The translations under genes and the position numbers were made by a program. A stretch of 40,622 nt of DNA from Modestobacter caceresii (GTDB lineage: Bacteria; Actinomycetota; Actinomycetes; Mycobacteriales; Geodermatophilaceae): positions 1 to 40,622 of the forward strand of contig NZ_JPMX01000050.1 in NCBI RefSeq assembly GCF_000761485.1, written 5' to 3'. The notes below the pieces were generated by a model. That model searched no databases, was not told the origin of the DNA, and saw nothing but the letters and a program-made list of their open reading frames with translations. Numbering within the stretch: position 1 is the stretch's first letter; every line of letters starts with the position of its first letter. Positions 16,812 through 24,286 of this stretch are shown one piece after another.

Positions 16812-17663
16812 GTGCTCGTGCTCGACAGTGCTGCCGTCTCCACCCGTGGGCCCCGCCCGGACAACCAGGACTCCGCGGTCGCCGGCCCCCAGCTGATCGC
16901 CATCGCCGACGGGGTGGGCGGCAACGTCGGCGGCGCGGTCGCCTCCTCGCTGGTGGTCAACTGGCTGGCCCCGCTGGCCACCGGCAGCACCGGCGAGGGC
17001 GCCGACGACCCGGTGCGGATCGTGGCGAGCGCGAACGAGCGGATCCGGGCGGCCTACACCGAGCGTCCCCGGCTGCGGACGATGGCGACCACGATGACGG
17101 CGCTGCACGTCGACGCCCAGGGGCTGGCGCTGCTGCACATCGGCGACTCCCGCGGCTACCTGCTGCAGGACGGCGAGCTGCAGCAGGTCAGCACCGACCA
17201 CACGCTGGTCCAGGCGCTGATCGACGCCGGCTCGCTCACCCCGGCAGAGGCGAAGGTGCACCCGCAGCGCTCGGCGGTCTACGCCGCACTGCACGGCGCG
17301 GACGACGACGTCGCCGCGGTCGACGTGCTCCGGCTGGACGCCCGCCCCGGTGACCGGGTGATGGTCTGCTCCGACGGGCTGTCCGACGTCGTCCCGCCGG
17401 CCGTGCTGTGCGACCTGCTGGCCGCTGACGGCACCCCCGCCCAGGCCGCCGCGCGGCTGCGGGACGCCGCGCTGGCCGGGCCGCCCACCGACAACATCAC
17501 CGTCGTCGTCGCCGACGTCCTGGAGGCCGGGCCCGACGGCGGGCCGGTCCGGGTGTGCACGTTCGGCGCCGCCACCGAGCTCCGGGAGGAGACCGCCGAG
17601 GCGCTGGAGGCCGTCTGGCCCGGCCCGGTGCCGGTCGGCCTGGTCCAGCACCGCCCCCGCTGA
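16812..17663 (+). CDS. PP2C/PPM-type serine/threonine phosphatase
   Basis: A 283-residue metal-dependent protein phosphatase. Metal-binding motifs are in family order: RPDNQDS near 16-22, AIADGVGG near 30-37, LLHIGDSRGYLL near 108-119, VCSDGLSD near 180-187 and PPTDNITVVV near 220-229. It has no membrane helix, unlike the PstP phosphatase of the actinobacterial division cluster, and no kinase gene is adjacent, so the substrate cannot be named. GTG at 16812 begins just before the first conserved strand. It ends one nucleotide before the end of the convergent lyase pseudogene. Confidence 0.9.
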   Translation: MLVLDSAAVSTRGPRPDNQDSAVAGPQLIAIADGVGGNVGGAVASSLVVNWLAPLATGSTGEGADDPVRIVASANERIRAAYTERPRLRTMATTMTALHVDAQGLALLHIGDSRGYLLQDGELQQVSTDHTLVQALIDAGSLTPAEAKVHPQRSAVYAALHGADDDVAAVDVLRLDARPGDRVMVCSDGLSDVVPPAVLCDLLAADGTPAQAAARLRDAALAGPPTDNITVVVADVLEAGPDGGPVRVCTFGAATELREETAEALEAVWPGPVPVGLVQHRPR

Positions 17664-17664
17664 C

Positions 17665-18614
17665 CTAGGTCCAGTAGAGCAACTGGGCGGTGGGGAGCCG
17701 GTCGGCGATGGCGCCGGTGAACCAGCTGCGCAGCTCCCCCATGGTGTCGCGCGGGTAGACGTGCTTCACGGCCCCGTACTTGCCGCGCTTGGTGGTCCGC
17801 GCGGCCTCGTCCATCTCCAGCTTCGTCCGCGGGTACCAGTCGGTCAGCGTCGCCTTGCTGCCCGGCGTGAACCGGTGGGTGATGCACTCGACGGTGAGGT
17901 CGGTGCCGGTGGGGAGCGCCGCGGCGACGTCGTCCAGCAGTTGGCCGTACTCCTCGCGCCAGCCGTCGGTGGGCATGATCGGTGCGATGGTCAGCCCGAC
18001 CGGGTAGCCGGCGGCGGCCACCGTGCCCAGGGCGGCGATGCGGCCGGCGACGGGCGAGGTCGCACCCTCGAGGCGGCGGGCCACCGAGGCGGCGTTCACC
18101 GAGAAGCGCAGCCGGGTTCGGCCGCCGTGCGGCAGGTCGAGCAGGCCGGCGACGTCGTCGAACTTGGTGGTCGCTCGCAGCTGGACCGGCCCGGCCCAGG
18201 AGCGGGTGCCGAAGTGCTCGATCGCGGTGGCCAGGCCGCCGGTCAGGTACTCGATGGCCAGCGGGTCGGTGTAGCAGGACGCCTCGAACGTCGTCCCCTC
18301 CGCGCCGCGCGCGGCGGTGCCGGAGGTGACCGCCCCGCGGCCGACGGCGGGATCGGCTGCAGGCGGCGCTTGGACGGCGGGGGGACGACCACGGCCATCG
18401 TCTGCTTGGCGGCCATGAACGCCGCCCGGTCACCGTCGCCGCGCAGGTTGGGCAGCCGGTCGCCGGGCAGCAGCTCGATGTCGGACACCCCGGCCGCCTC
18501 GAGCCGGGCGACGACGCGTCGGCCGTGCGGGCGCTCAGCGGCCGACCGGGTGACGAGGACGCGGGACGGCGTCCACAGGCGGGTGGGGGCGGGGGCGACG
18601 AGCGCGGTGGTCAT
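17665..18614 (-). pseudogene. Spore photoproduct lyase-like protein, disrupted (radical-SAM segment deleted, frameshifted)
   Basis: The N-terminal part, from ATG 18614, reads in one frame as far as KRRLQPIPPSA near 18345. The C-terminal part continues in another frame, from about 18340 (GRGAVTSGTAARGAEGTTFEASCYTDP) to YWT at 17668. Both match actinobacterial spore photoproduct lyase-like proteins. In intact members as I recall them, about 45 residues lie between these blocks, including C-x3-C-x2-C (GCPAHCQYCY), which binds the radical-SAM [4Fe-4S] cluster. No such cysteines occur in any frame here. A deletion of roughly 140 bp that is not a multiple of three explains both defects; GGCC at the junction could be a microhomology. 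The product cannot be an active lyase. A sequencing error would have to be large. Confidence 0.8.
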
Positions 18615-18711
18615 CACCTGGTGCAACGACCACCGGCGCGTCGCCCTTCCTGCTCAGGCGGCGTGTCGCTCGCCAGCACCCTCGCCGGGGAGCCGGTTCA
18701 CGACCGTGGTC

Positions 18712-19251
18712 TCACGGCCGTACATCGACGTCCTGGTCCGCCGGGCGCTGGTCCCGGTCGGACGGCACGACGGCCGTCTCCGCGGCGTCGTCGTCGCCGA
18801 GTCGCTGGTCGTCGTCGACCCGCTCGTCGTCGTCGCCGAGCTGCTCGTCGTCGCGAGGGTCCGCGTCGTGCACGATGCCGGTGCGCGCAGTGTCCGTGTC
18901 CGTGTCGTGCTCGATGCGGTTCTCGTGGCTCCCGGACTTCGCCAGGCCGCGGGCGACCAGGTAGCCGATCGTCAGGAACGCGATGTAGCGGAGGGCGGAC
19001 TCGGCCCCGAAGGGGTCGTCGCCCCCACGGCCGTCCGCGTCGACGGCGAGCGCGGTGATGACGACGCCGAGCACGGCGGCCGCGTACGCGATGAACTCGG
19101 TCGTCCTCAGCGCGGACTTGGTCTCGGTGCTCGCGCGGAGGTGGACTGCCTCGGCAGACGGGCCCCTGGTGTCGGTGCGGTTCCCGTTGCGATTCGCCCT
19201 CTGGCTGTTCGCTGCCTTGGCGCGCTTCTTCCGGCGCTGGTTGCGGGACAT
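18712..19251 (-). CDS. Small two-helix membrane protein with long acidic tail (paralogue of next gene)
   Basis: ATG at 19251 with GGAG 8 nt upstream gives 179 residues. The N-terminus is very basic (MSRNQRRKKRAKAANSQR). The core has two membrane helices: TEFIAYAAAVLGVVITALAV and ALRYIAFLTIGYLVARGLA, joined by a short DGRGGDDPFGAE loop. The last ~60 residues are mostly Asp, Glu, Arg and Gln (for example DDERVDDDQRLGDDD), probably disordered. The core closely matches the neighbouring 19357-19632 gene, so the two arose by tandem duplication. Function unknown; similar cores occur widely in Actinobacteria as hypothetical proteins. Confidence 0.75.
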   Translation of the reverse strand: MSRNQRRKKRAKAANSQRANRNGNRTDTRGPSAEAVHLRASTETKSALRTTEFIAYAAAVLGVVITALAVDADGRGGDDPFGAESALRYIAFLTIGYLVARGLAKSGSHENRIEHDTDTDTARTGIVHDADPRDDEQLGDDDERVDDDQRLGDDDAAETAVVPSDRDQRPADQDVDVRP

Positions 19252-19356
19252 GGGTGGTGCTCCGATTCGTTGTGGCGCTGTTGCTCGTGGCACGCGACCG
19301 GGGTCGCTCGAGCCAGCGGATCCGTGGTCCGCGGCTCGTCGAGTTCCCCGCAGGGG

Positions 19357-19632
19357 TCAGTTCCCGTGCTCGTCGTAGAAGTCGCGACTGCCCGACTTGG
19401 CCAGCCCGCGGGCCACCATGTAGCCGATGGTGAGGAAGGTGATGTAACGGATGGCCTCAGAGGCGCCGAAGGGGTCACCGTCGCCGACATCGCCGTCCCC
19501 GACGACGAAGGCGGTGATCACCACGGCCGCCACTGCGGCGACGTAGGCGTACAGCTCGGTGGTCTTCGTCGACGCCTTGGTCTCGGTGCTGAGACGACGG
19601 TCGCGGATGGTGCGCTGGGCGGTGTTCGCCAC
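19357..19632 (-). CDS. Small two-helix membrane protein (91 aa)
   Basis: GTG at 19632 follows AGGAGA at good spacing and gives 91 residues, MANTAQRTIRDRRLSTETK onward. Two membrane helices (LYAYVAAVAAVVITAFVV and AIRYITFLTIGYMVARGLA) flank a short Asp/Gly loop, and the protein ends SGSRDFYDEHGN. The frame is open far upstream, but the start with a ribosome site also matches the start of homology with the paralogue. It precedes that paralogue by 105 bp in the same direction. Function unknown. Confidence 0.75.
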   Translation of the reverse strand: MANTAQRTIRDRRLSTETKASTKTTELYAYVAAVAAVVITAFVVGDGDVGDGDPFGASEAIRYITFLTIGYMVARGLAKSGSRDFYDEHGN

Positions 19633-19976
19633 GGAGTTCTCCTGGAGGTGTGTCGAGTGGGCGCGTGGCAGAGCGCACGCGGTCGCAGCCATGACAGGAG
19701 GCGCGCCGGCATGAGGCTCGTGGGGATGACTGGAGAGCGAGTGGTGACGTGCTCGTCGCTCGCCGGTCCGGCAACGCACGGATGCAGGAGTCCGCACTGC
19801 TGGAACTCTCCCGGCGCCATTCCTACGGCACCTGCGGTCCACCCGCCACTTGAGAGCGCAGTAGATCTCGGCCGGCCCGGATCTCGCACGAAGGGCGCAT
19901 CTGGCCGGACACATGGGGCGCACGGGCGGAACAGGTGCGTTGGCGTATACCCGGGGGGGTATGTACGCTGCAGTGC
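19633..19976. other. Intergenic region between divergent genes
   Basis: 344 bp between the small membrane protein gene (minus) and the CsoR-family gene (plus). The right end carries the promoter and operator listed separately. I see no convincing gene or strong hairpin in the rest. Confidence 0.5.
19940..19969 (+). promoter_or_regulatory. Promoter with CsoR-family operator in its spacer
   Basis: TTGGCG (19940-19945) and TACGCT (19964-19969) with an 18-nt spacer form a good -35/-10 pair. Transcription would start at about 19976-19977, exactly at the GTG of the repressor gene, which has no ribosome site; the mRNA is probably leaderless. The spacer holds the inverted repeat ATACCC-GGGG-GGGTAT (19947-19962), typical of CsoR/CstR operators. 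Autorepression is inferred. Confidence 0.7.
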
Positions 19977-20243
19977 GTGGACATCCCCCAGGGCGAGCTC
20001 GCCGACGTCGTGAAGCGCCTCAACCGCATCCAGGGCCAGATCGGCGGCATCGTCCGGATGATCGAGGACGGCCGCGACTGCGCTGCGGTGGTCACCCAGT
20101 TGGCGGCCGCGTCCAAGGCGTTGAACAAGGCGAGCTTCGCCGTCGTCAGCACCGGGATGCGGTACTGCTCGATCAACTCCGAGGAGGAGACCCGCGAGGT
20201 CGACCTCCGTGAGCTCGAGCGCTTGCTGCTCTCGCTCGCCTGA
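19977..20243 (+). CDS. CsoR/RcnR-family repressor, CstR-like persulfide sensor
   Basis: An 88-residue all-helical DUF156 repressor. Two conserved cysteines, C35 (in GRDC) and C64 (in MRYC), are 29 residues apart, as in CsoR and CstR. The position of the copper-binding His of CsoR, four residues before the second Cys, is G60 here, so the Cu(I) site Cys-His-Cys is incomplete. A Cys pair without the His is the pattern of CstR, which senses persulfides by forming di- or trisulfide links. The downstream persulfide dioxygenase, rhodanese and TauE genes fit this. GTG at 19977 is chosen because residues before it precede the promoter -10. Confidence 0.85.
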   Translation: MDIPQGELADVVKRLNRIQGQIGGIVRMIEDGRDCAAVVTQLAAASKALNKASFAVVSTGMRYCSINSEEETREVDLRELERLLLSLA

Positions 20244-20270
20244 TGTCCACGACGCCCGGAGGAGAGGCCC

Positions 20271-20321
20271 ATGGCACCCACCCGGGTCGCCGGGGCCCGG
20301 GAGGGCGAGTCGGCCGTGTGA
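20271..20321 (+). CDS. Possible 16-aa leader peptide ORF
   Basis: ATG at 20271 follows an unusually strong ribosome site, GGAGGAGAGG (20258-20267), and opens a 16-codon frame (MAPTRVAGAREGESAV) ending at 20321, between the repressor and the persulfide dioxygenase gene. It may couple translation or be the remnant of a gene. No homology is claimed. Confidence 0.25.
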   Translation: MAPTRVAGAREGESAV

Positions 20322-20357
20322 GCGACCGGAGCGCCGACGCCCTTGTCTGACCCTCAC

Positions 20358-20378
20358 ATACCCCTACCCCGTACGGTA
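20358..20378 (+). promoter_or_regulatory. Second, degenerate CsoR-family operator candidate
   Basis: ATACCCC-TACCCC-GTAC-GGTA directly precedes the ribosome site AGGAG (20381-20385) of the dioxygenase gene. It shares ATACCC half-sites with the operator at 19947-19962 and holds an imperfect TACC...GGTA inverted pair, plus a TANNNT hexamer (20372-20377). It suggests a second promoter controlled by the same repressor. Confidence 0.45.
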
Positions 20379-20391
20379 CAAGGAGCGCACC

Positions 20392-21768
20392 ATGCAGATC
20401 GACATCATCGAGACGACCAGTCTCGGGGACCGCAGCTACGTGATCAGCGACGCCGGGGTGGGCGTGGTCGTCGACCCTCAGCGAGACATCGACCGTGTTC
20501 AGGCCTTGGTTGCCGACCGGGGCGTCACCATCAGTCATGTGCTCGAGACCCACGTGCACAACGACTACGTCACCGGCGGGCTCGAGCTGGCCCGGGTGAC
20601 CGGCGCGGCTTATGTCGTCCCTGCCGGGGACAGCGTGTCCTACGAGCGGGTCCCAGCGTCTGATGGCGACGTGCTGGTCGCCGGGCCGATGCGGCTGCGA
20701 GTGCTGCACACGCCCGGGCACACGCACCACCACGTCTCCTACGTGCTCGCCGACACGGAGGGCGCCGTGCAAGCGGTCTTCACCGGCGGCTCGATGCTCT
20801 ACGGCGCGACCGGCCGCACCGACCTGCTGGGCGCCGAGCACACCGACACGCTCACCCACGCCCAGTTCCACTCGGTGCGGCGCCTGGCCGACGAGCTCCC
20901 GGCCGGCACTGCGGTGTTCCCCAGTCACGGCTTCGGCAGCTTCTGCGCCGCGACCCCGACCAGCGGGACGTCCTCCACCGTCGGGGAGCAGCGCAGGGTC
21001 AACCCCGCGCTCACCCAGGACGAGCAGGCATTCGTCGACCAGCTCATCGCCGGTCTCGGCGCATACCCGGCCTACTACGCCCACATGGGCGCGACCAACG
21101 CGGCCGGCCCCGATCCGGTCGACCTGTCCTTCCCGCGAGCGGTCGATCCGGAGGAGCTGGCCACCCGCCTGGCGGCGGGTGAGTGGGTGGTCGACCTGCG
21201 GGCTCGCACCGCCTTCGCCGCCGGCCACCTGCCTGGGGCGTTGAACTTCGAGCTGAGCACCAACTTCGTGACCTACCTGGGCTGGCTCTACGACTGGGGC
21301 GCCCCCCTGACGCTCATCGGGGAGTCCGAGCAGCAGGTCGTCGATGCCCGCCGCGAGCTGGTCCGCATCGGCATCGACCGCCTGGCCGGTGCCGCTGTCG
21401 GAAGCCCGGAGGCGCTGGCTGCGGGCCGGGAGCTGGGTTCCCACCCGGTGACGGACTTCGCGGGCCTCGCCGCTCAGCTCGGCGAGCACGAGGACACCGT
21501 CGTCCTGGACGCCCGCCGCGACGACGAGCGTTCCGCCGGCGGCGTGCGGGGTTCCATCCACATCCCGATCCACGAGCTGCCCGGGCGGATCGACGAGGTC
21601 CCGGCCGGGGAGGTCTGGGTCTACTGCGGCTCGGGCTACCGCGCCTCGATCGCCGCATCGATCCTGGCTTGCGCCGGCCGTCGTCCCGTGCTGGTCAACG
21701 GCGGCTACGGCGACCCCGACACCGGTTCCGCCGCTGTCGGGCTGCACACCACGTCGGTCCAGGCCTGA
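20392..21768 (+). CDS. Persulfide dioxygenase-rhodanese fusion (CstB-like)
   Basis: A 458-residue enzyme of three domains. Residues 1-230 are a metallo-beta-lactamase fold with THVHNDY (H54, H56, D58) and TPGHTHHH (H110). Residues ~245-345 are a rhodanese domain without an active Cys. Residues ~365-450 are a rhodanese with active-site loop CGSGYRAS (Cys412). This order (dioxygenase, pseudo-rhodanese, rhodanese) is that of CstB, which turns persulfide into sulfite and thiosulfate. The usual TGD motif supplying an Asp iron ligand reads TGG here (G133), and the family HxHxDH ends in Tyr; I believe both occur in other actinobacterial homologues. ATG at 20392 has AGGAG at proper spacing. Confidence 0.85.
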   Translation: MQIDIIETTSLGDRSYVISDAGVGVVVDPQRDIDRVQALVADRGVTISHVLETHVHNDYVTGGLELARVTGAAYVVPAGDSVSYERVPASDGDVLVAGPMRLRVLHTPGHTHHHVSYVLADTEGAVQAVFTGGSMLYGATGRTDLLGAEHTDTLTHAQFHSVRRLADELPAGTAVFPSHGFGSFCAATPTSGTSSTVGEQRRVNPALTQDEQAFVDQLIAGLGAYPAYYAHMGATNAAGPDPVDLSFPRAVDPEELATRLAAGEWVVDLRARTAFAAGHLPGALNFELSTNFVTYLGWLYDWGAPLTLIGESEQQVVDARRELVRIGIDRLAGAAVGSPEALAAGRELGSHPVTDFAGLAAQLGEHEDTVVLDARRDDERSAGGVRGSIHIPIHELPGRIDEVPAGEVWVYCGSGYRASIAASILACAGRRPVLVNGGYGDPDTGSAAVGLHTTSVQA

Positions 21769-21781
21769 GGGGCGAGCTCCG

Positions 21782-21955
21782 ATGTGTCGAGCAGTTGCCT
21801 GTCGGACCTGCGGTCTGACCACCTCGGCCGGCTGTGGCCAGCACGTCGACCGGGTCCTCGCCGGCGTCCCGTCCGCGGAACGCTGCCCCGGCCACGCGCC
21901 CACAGCCACGTCCACCACTGCCAGCCGGCTCCGCCGGCTGCTGCGCCGCTCCTGA
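21782..21955 (+). CDS. Small Cys-rich protein (57 aa)
   Basis: ATG at 21782, 13 nt after the dioxygenase stop and preceded by GGGGCGAG, opens a 57-codon frame starting MCRAVACRTCGLTTSAGCG and continuing QHVDRVLAGVPSAERCPGH. Five cysteines in the first 40 residues, including C-x2-C and C-x-x-C-like spacing around T-C-G-x-x-T-x-x-G-C-G, suggest a zinc or iron site. I recall very similar short proteins (MCR-x-V-x-C-x-x-CGK-T-T) in many actinobacteria, of unknown function. Its place within the sulfur operon suggests a role as thiol or metal carrier; this is inference. Confidence 0.7.
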   Translation: MCRAVACRTCGLTTSAGCGQHVDRVLAGVPSAERCPGHAPTATSTTASRLRRLLRRS

Positions 21956-22023
21956 ACCCCGGTCGCCACCGGTGCCCCCGCTCGGTGGCGACCGGCCCCT
22001 CCTCGAGAAGAAGACACCACCAG

Positions 22024-22641
22024 ATGACCAGCCCTCTCCGCATCGCTCCCGACGCCGTGGCCGCCCAGCTCGACGACCCGGTCGCCCCCACCCTCCTGGA
22101 CGTCCGCACACCGGCTGAGTACGAGACCGCGCACGTGCCCGGCTCGATCAACGTCCCCCTGCCCCTGGTCCACGAGCACGTCGAGACCCTCGCTGCCGCC
22201 CTGGACGGCCCGGTCGTGCTGATCTGCCAGGCCGGCAACCGCGCCCGCACCGCGCACGACGCGCTGGCCGCCGCCGGTGCCGAACAGCTCTCGGTCCTGG
22301 ACGGCGGCATGAACGCCCACACCGCCGCCGGGCATCCGGTCCGCCGCGGCCGCCGGCGGTGGGCACTGGAGCGCCAGGTCCGCCTGGTCGCCGGCGGCAT
22401 CGTCGCCGGGAGCGTCCTGGCCTCCATCCGCTTCCCCAAGGCCCGCTTCCTGGCCGGGGGCATCGGCGCGGGTCTGACCCTGGCTGCGGTGACCGACAGC
22501 TGCGCCATGGGTGCAGCCCTCTCGGCCCTGCCCTACAACCGGGCTGATCAGCCGGTCCGCCTGGACGACGTCCTGGACGTGCTGCGGTCAGCCACCACCG
22601 GACCCGCCCGCGCCACGGCGAACGCCACCGCGAACTCGTGA
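22024..22641 (+). CDS. Rhodanese-domain protein with membrane domain (YgaP-like)
   Basis: A 205-residue protein. Residues 1-105 are a rhodanese domain with the active loop CQAGNRA (Cys near residue 75) after LLDVRTPAEYETAHVPGS. Residues ~118-175 hold two membrane helices (LVAGGIVAGSVLASIRF and FLAGGIGAGLTLAAVTDSCAMG), a DUF2892-like domain as in YgaP. It would move sulfane sulfur at the inner face of the membrane. ATG at 22024 has GAGAAG upstream, and its stop overlaps the GTG of the exporter gene (GTGA), so the two are coupled. Confidence 0.85.
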   Translation: MTSPLRIAPDAVAAQLDDPVAPTLLDVRTPAEYETAHVPGSINVPLPLVHEHVETLAAALDGPVVLICQAGNRARTAHDALAAAGAEQLSVLDGGMNAHTAAGHPVRRGRRRWALERQVRLVAGGIVAGSVLASIRFPKARFLAGGIGAGLTLAAVTDSCAMGAALSALPYNRADQPVRLDDVLDVLRSATTGPARATANATANS

Positions 22642-23417
22642 TCGCCGCAGCGATCGGTCTCGGCCTGGTCATCGGCGCCCTCGTCGGGCTCCTCGGCGGC
22701 GGCGGGTCGATCCTGGCCGTGCCCGCCCTGGTCTACGTCGTCGGGCAGCCGCTCCCCCAGGCCGTGGCCACATCGCTGCTGGTCGTCGGCATCACCGCCG
22801 TCGTCGCCCTCCTGCCCAGACTGCGCGCCCGCCAGATCGCCTGGCGGATCGCCCTGCTCTTCGGCGCAGCCGGAGCGGCGACGGCCTTCGCCGGGGCCGC
22901 GGTCAACCGACTGTTGCCCGGCGACGTCGTGCTCGCGATCTTCGCGCTGCTGATGATCGCGGCCGGCCTCCGCATGCTGCAGGACAGGCCCGCCACCGGA
23001 GCCGCCTGCGCCACTGGCCACGGCACCGTCAACTGGCGCCGCTGCCTGCCCCGGACCATCGCCGGGGGACTCGTCGTCGGTTTCCTCACCGGGATGCTCG
23101 GCGTCGGCGGCGGGTTCCTGATCATCCCCGTGCTGGTCGTCGCACTCGGCCTCCCGATGACCACAGCCATCGGCACCTCGCTCGTCATCGTGGCCGTCAA
23201 CTCCGCCGCCGGATTCGCCGCCCACGCCGGCGACGCCCCCATCGACGTGCCCATCACCGCCGGCTTCACCGCAGCGGCAGTCGTCGCCGCTCTCGTGGCG
23301 GGGCGCCTGGGCGCGCACCTGGACACCGGCCGGCTCAAGCGCTGGTTCGCCTGGCTCGTGTTCGCCGTCGCCGCCCTGGTGCTCGGACAGGTCGGCATCA
23401 GCGCCGCATCGGCCTGA
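22638..23417 (+). CDS. TauE/SafE-family sulfite/sulfonate exporter
   Basis: A 259-residue membrane protein with about eight helices in two repeated halves. Each half begins with a Gly-rich motif: GLLGGGGSILAVPALVYV near 16-33 and GMLGVGGGFLIIPVLVVALG near 153-172, the hallmark of the TauE/SafE family. Within this operon the likely cargo is sulfite or thiosulfate made by the persulfide dioxygenase. GTG at 22638 overlaps the rhodanese stop. It ends one nucleotide before the end of the convergent xthA gene, leaving no room for a terminator. Confidence 0.9.
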   Translation: MIAAAIGLGLVIGALVGLLGGGGSILAVPALVYVVGQPLPQAVATSLLVVGITAVVALLPRLRARQIAWRIALLFGAAGAATAFAGAAVNRLLPGDVVLAIFALLMIAAGLRMLQDRPATGAACATGHGTVNWRRCLPRTIAGGLVVGFLTGMLGVGGGFLIIPVLVVALGLPMTTAIGTSLVIVAVNSAAGFAAHAGDAPIDVPITAGFTAAAVVAALVAGRLGAHLDTGRLKRWFAWLVFAVAALVLGQVGISAASA

Positions 23418-23418
23418 C

Positions 23419-24255
23419 TCAGGGCTCGAGAGCCGGCTCCCGGCAGAGCAGCTGGTCGGCCAGGTCGACGACGACCGGTGCGTGGTCGCTGGCGCCCTTG
23501 CCCTTGCGCTCCTCGCGGTCGATCCGGGCGCCGGTGACCCGACGGGCCAGCGCCGGCGAGCCGAGCACGAAGTCGATCCGCATGCCCTCGCGGCGAGGAA
23601 AGCGCAGCTGGGTGTAGTCCCAGTACGTGTAGACGCCGGGCCCCGGCGTGTACGGCCGGACGACGTCGGTGAACCCGGCCTCGACCACACCCCGGAAGGC
23701 GGCCCGCTCGGGCTCGGAGACGTGCGTGGAGGAGCTGAACACCGAGATGTCCCAGACGTCGTCGTCCTGCGGGGCGATGTTCCAGTCGCCGACCAGCGCG
23801 ACCTGCGCCTCGGCGTCCTCGGTGAGCCACCCGCCGGCGTGCACCCGCAGCGCCTCCAGCCACTCGAGCTTGTACTGCAGGTGCGGGTCGGTGAGCGTGC
23901 GGCCGTTCGGCACGTAGAGGCTCCACACCCGCACGCCGCCGCACGTGGCGCCGAGCGCCCGGGCCTCCTGGGCGGGCTCGACGCCCTCCTTCGACGACCA
24001 CGAGGGCATCCCCGGGAAGCCGACCTGGACGTCGCTGAGCCCGACCCGGGACAGCAGGGCGACGCCGTTCCACTGCGAGTGGCCGACGTGCGCGACGTCG
24101 TAGCCCAGCGCCCGGAACCGGTCCTCCGGGAACTGCTCGTCCTTGCACTTGGTCTCCTGCAGCGCCAGGACGTCGACGTCACTGCGCTGCAGCCAGGCCT
24201 CCACCCGGTCGACTCGGCTGCGGATGGAGTTGACGTTCCAGGTGGCCAGGCGCAC
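23419..24255 (-). CDS. xthA: Exodeoxyribonuclease III (AP endonuclease)
   Basis: A 278-residue Mg-dependent nuclease that cuts at abasic sites in base excision repair and trims 3' ends. Conserved active-site blocks are complete: RLATWNVNSIRSR (N7), LALQETKCKD (E34), VGDWNIAPQDDDVWD near 150-165, RIDFVLGS near 225 and the terminal SDHAPVVVDL with catalytic Asp-His. The frame is open upstream but GTG at 24255 gives exactly the family N-terminus. It is convergent with the TauE/SafE gene. Confidence 0.92.
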   Translation of the reverse strand: MRLATWNVNSIRSRVDRVEAWLQRSDVDVLALQETKCKDEQFPEDRFRALGYDVAHVGHSQWNGVALLSRVGLSDVQVGFPGMPSWSSKEGVEPAQEARALGATCGGVRVWSLYVPNGRTLTDPHLQYKLEWLEALRVHAGGWLTEDAEAQVALVGDWNIAPQDDDVWDISVFSSSTHVSEPERAAFRGVVEAGFTDVVRPYTPGPGVYTYWDYTQLRFPRREGMRIDFVLGSPALARRVTGARIDREERKGKGASDHAPVVVDLADQLLCREPALEP

Positions 24256-24286
24256 GGACGCCGAGCCTAGGCGAGCGCCGTCTCCC

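Noticed and set aside
19977-20243. Copper sensor CsoR
   Set aside because: The His of the Cys-His-Cys copper site is replaced by Gly60, and the downstream genes act on sulfur, not copper.
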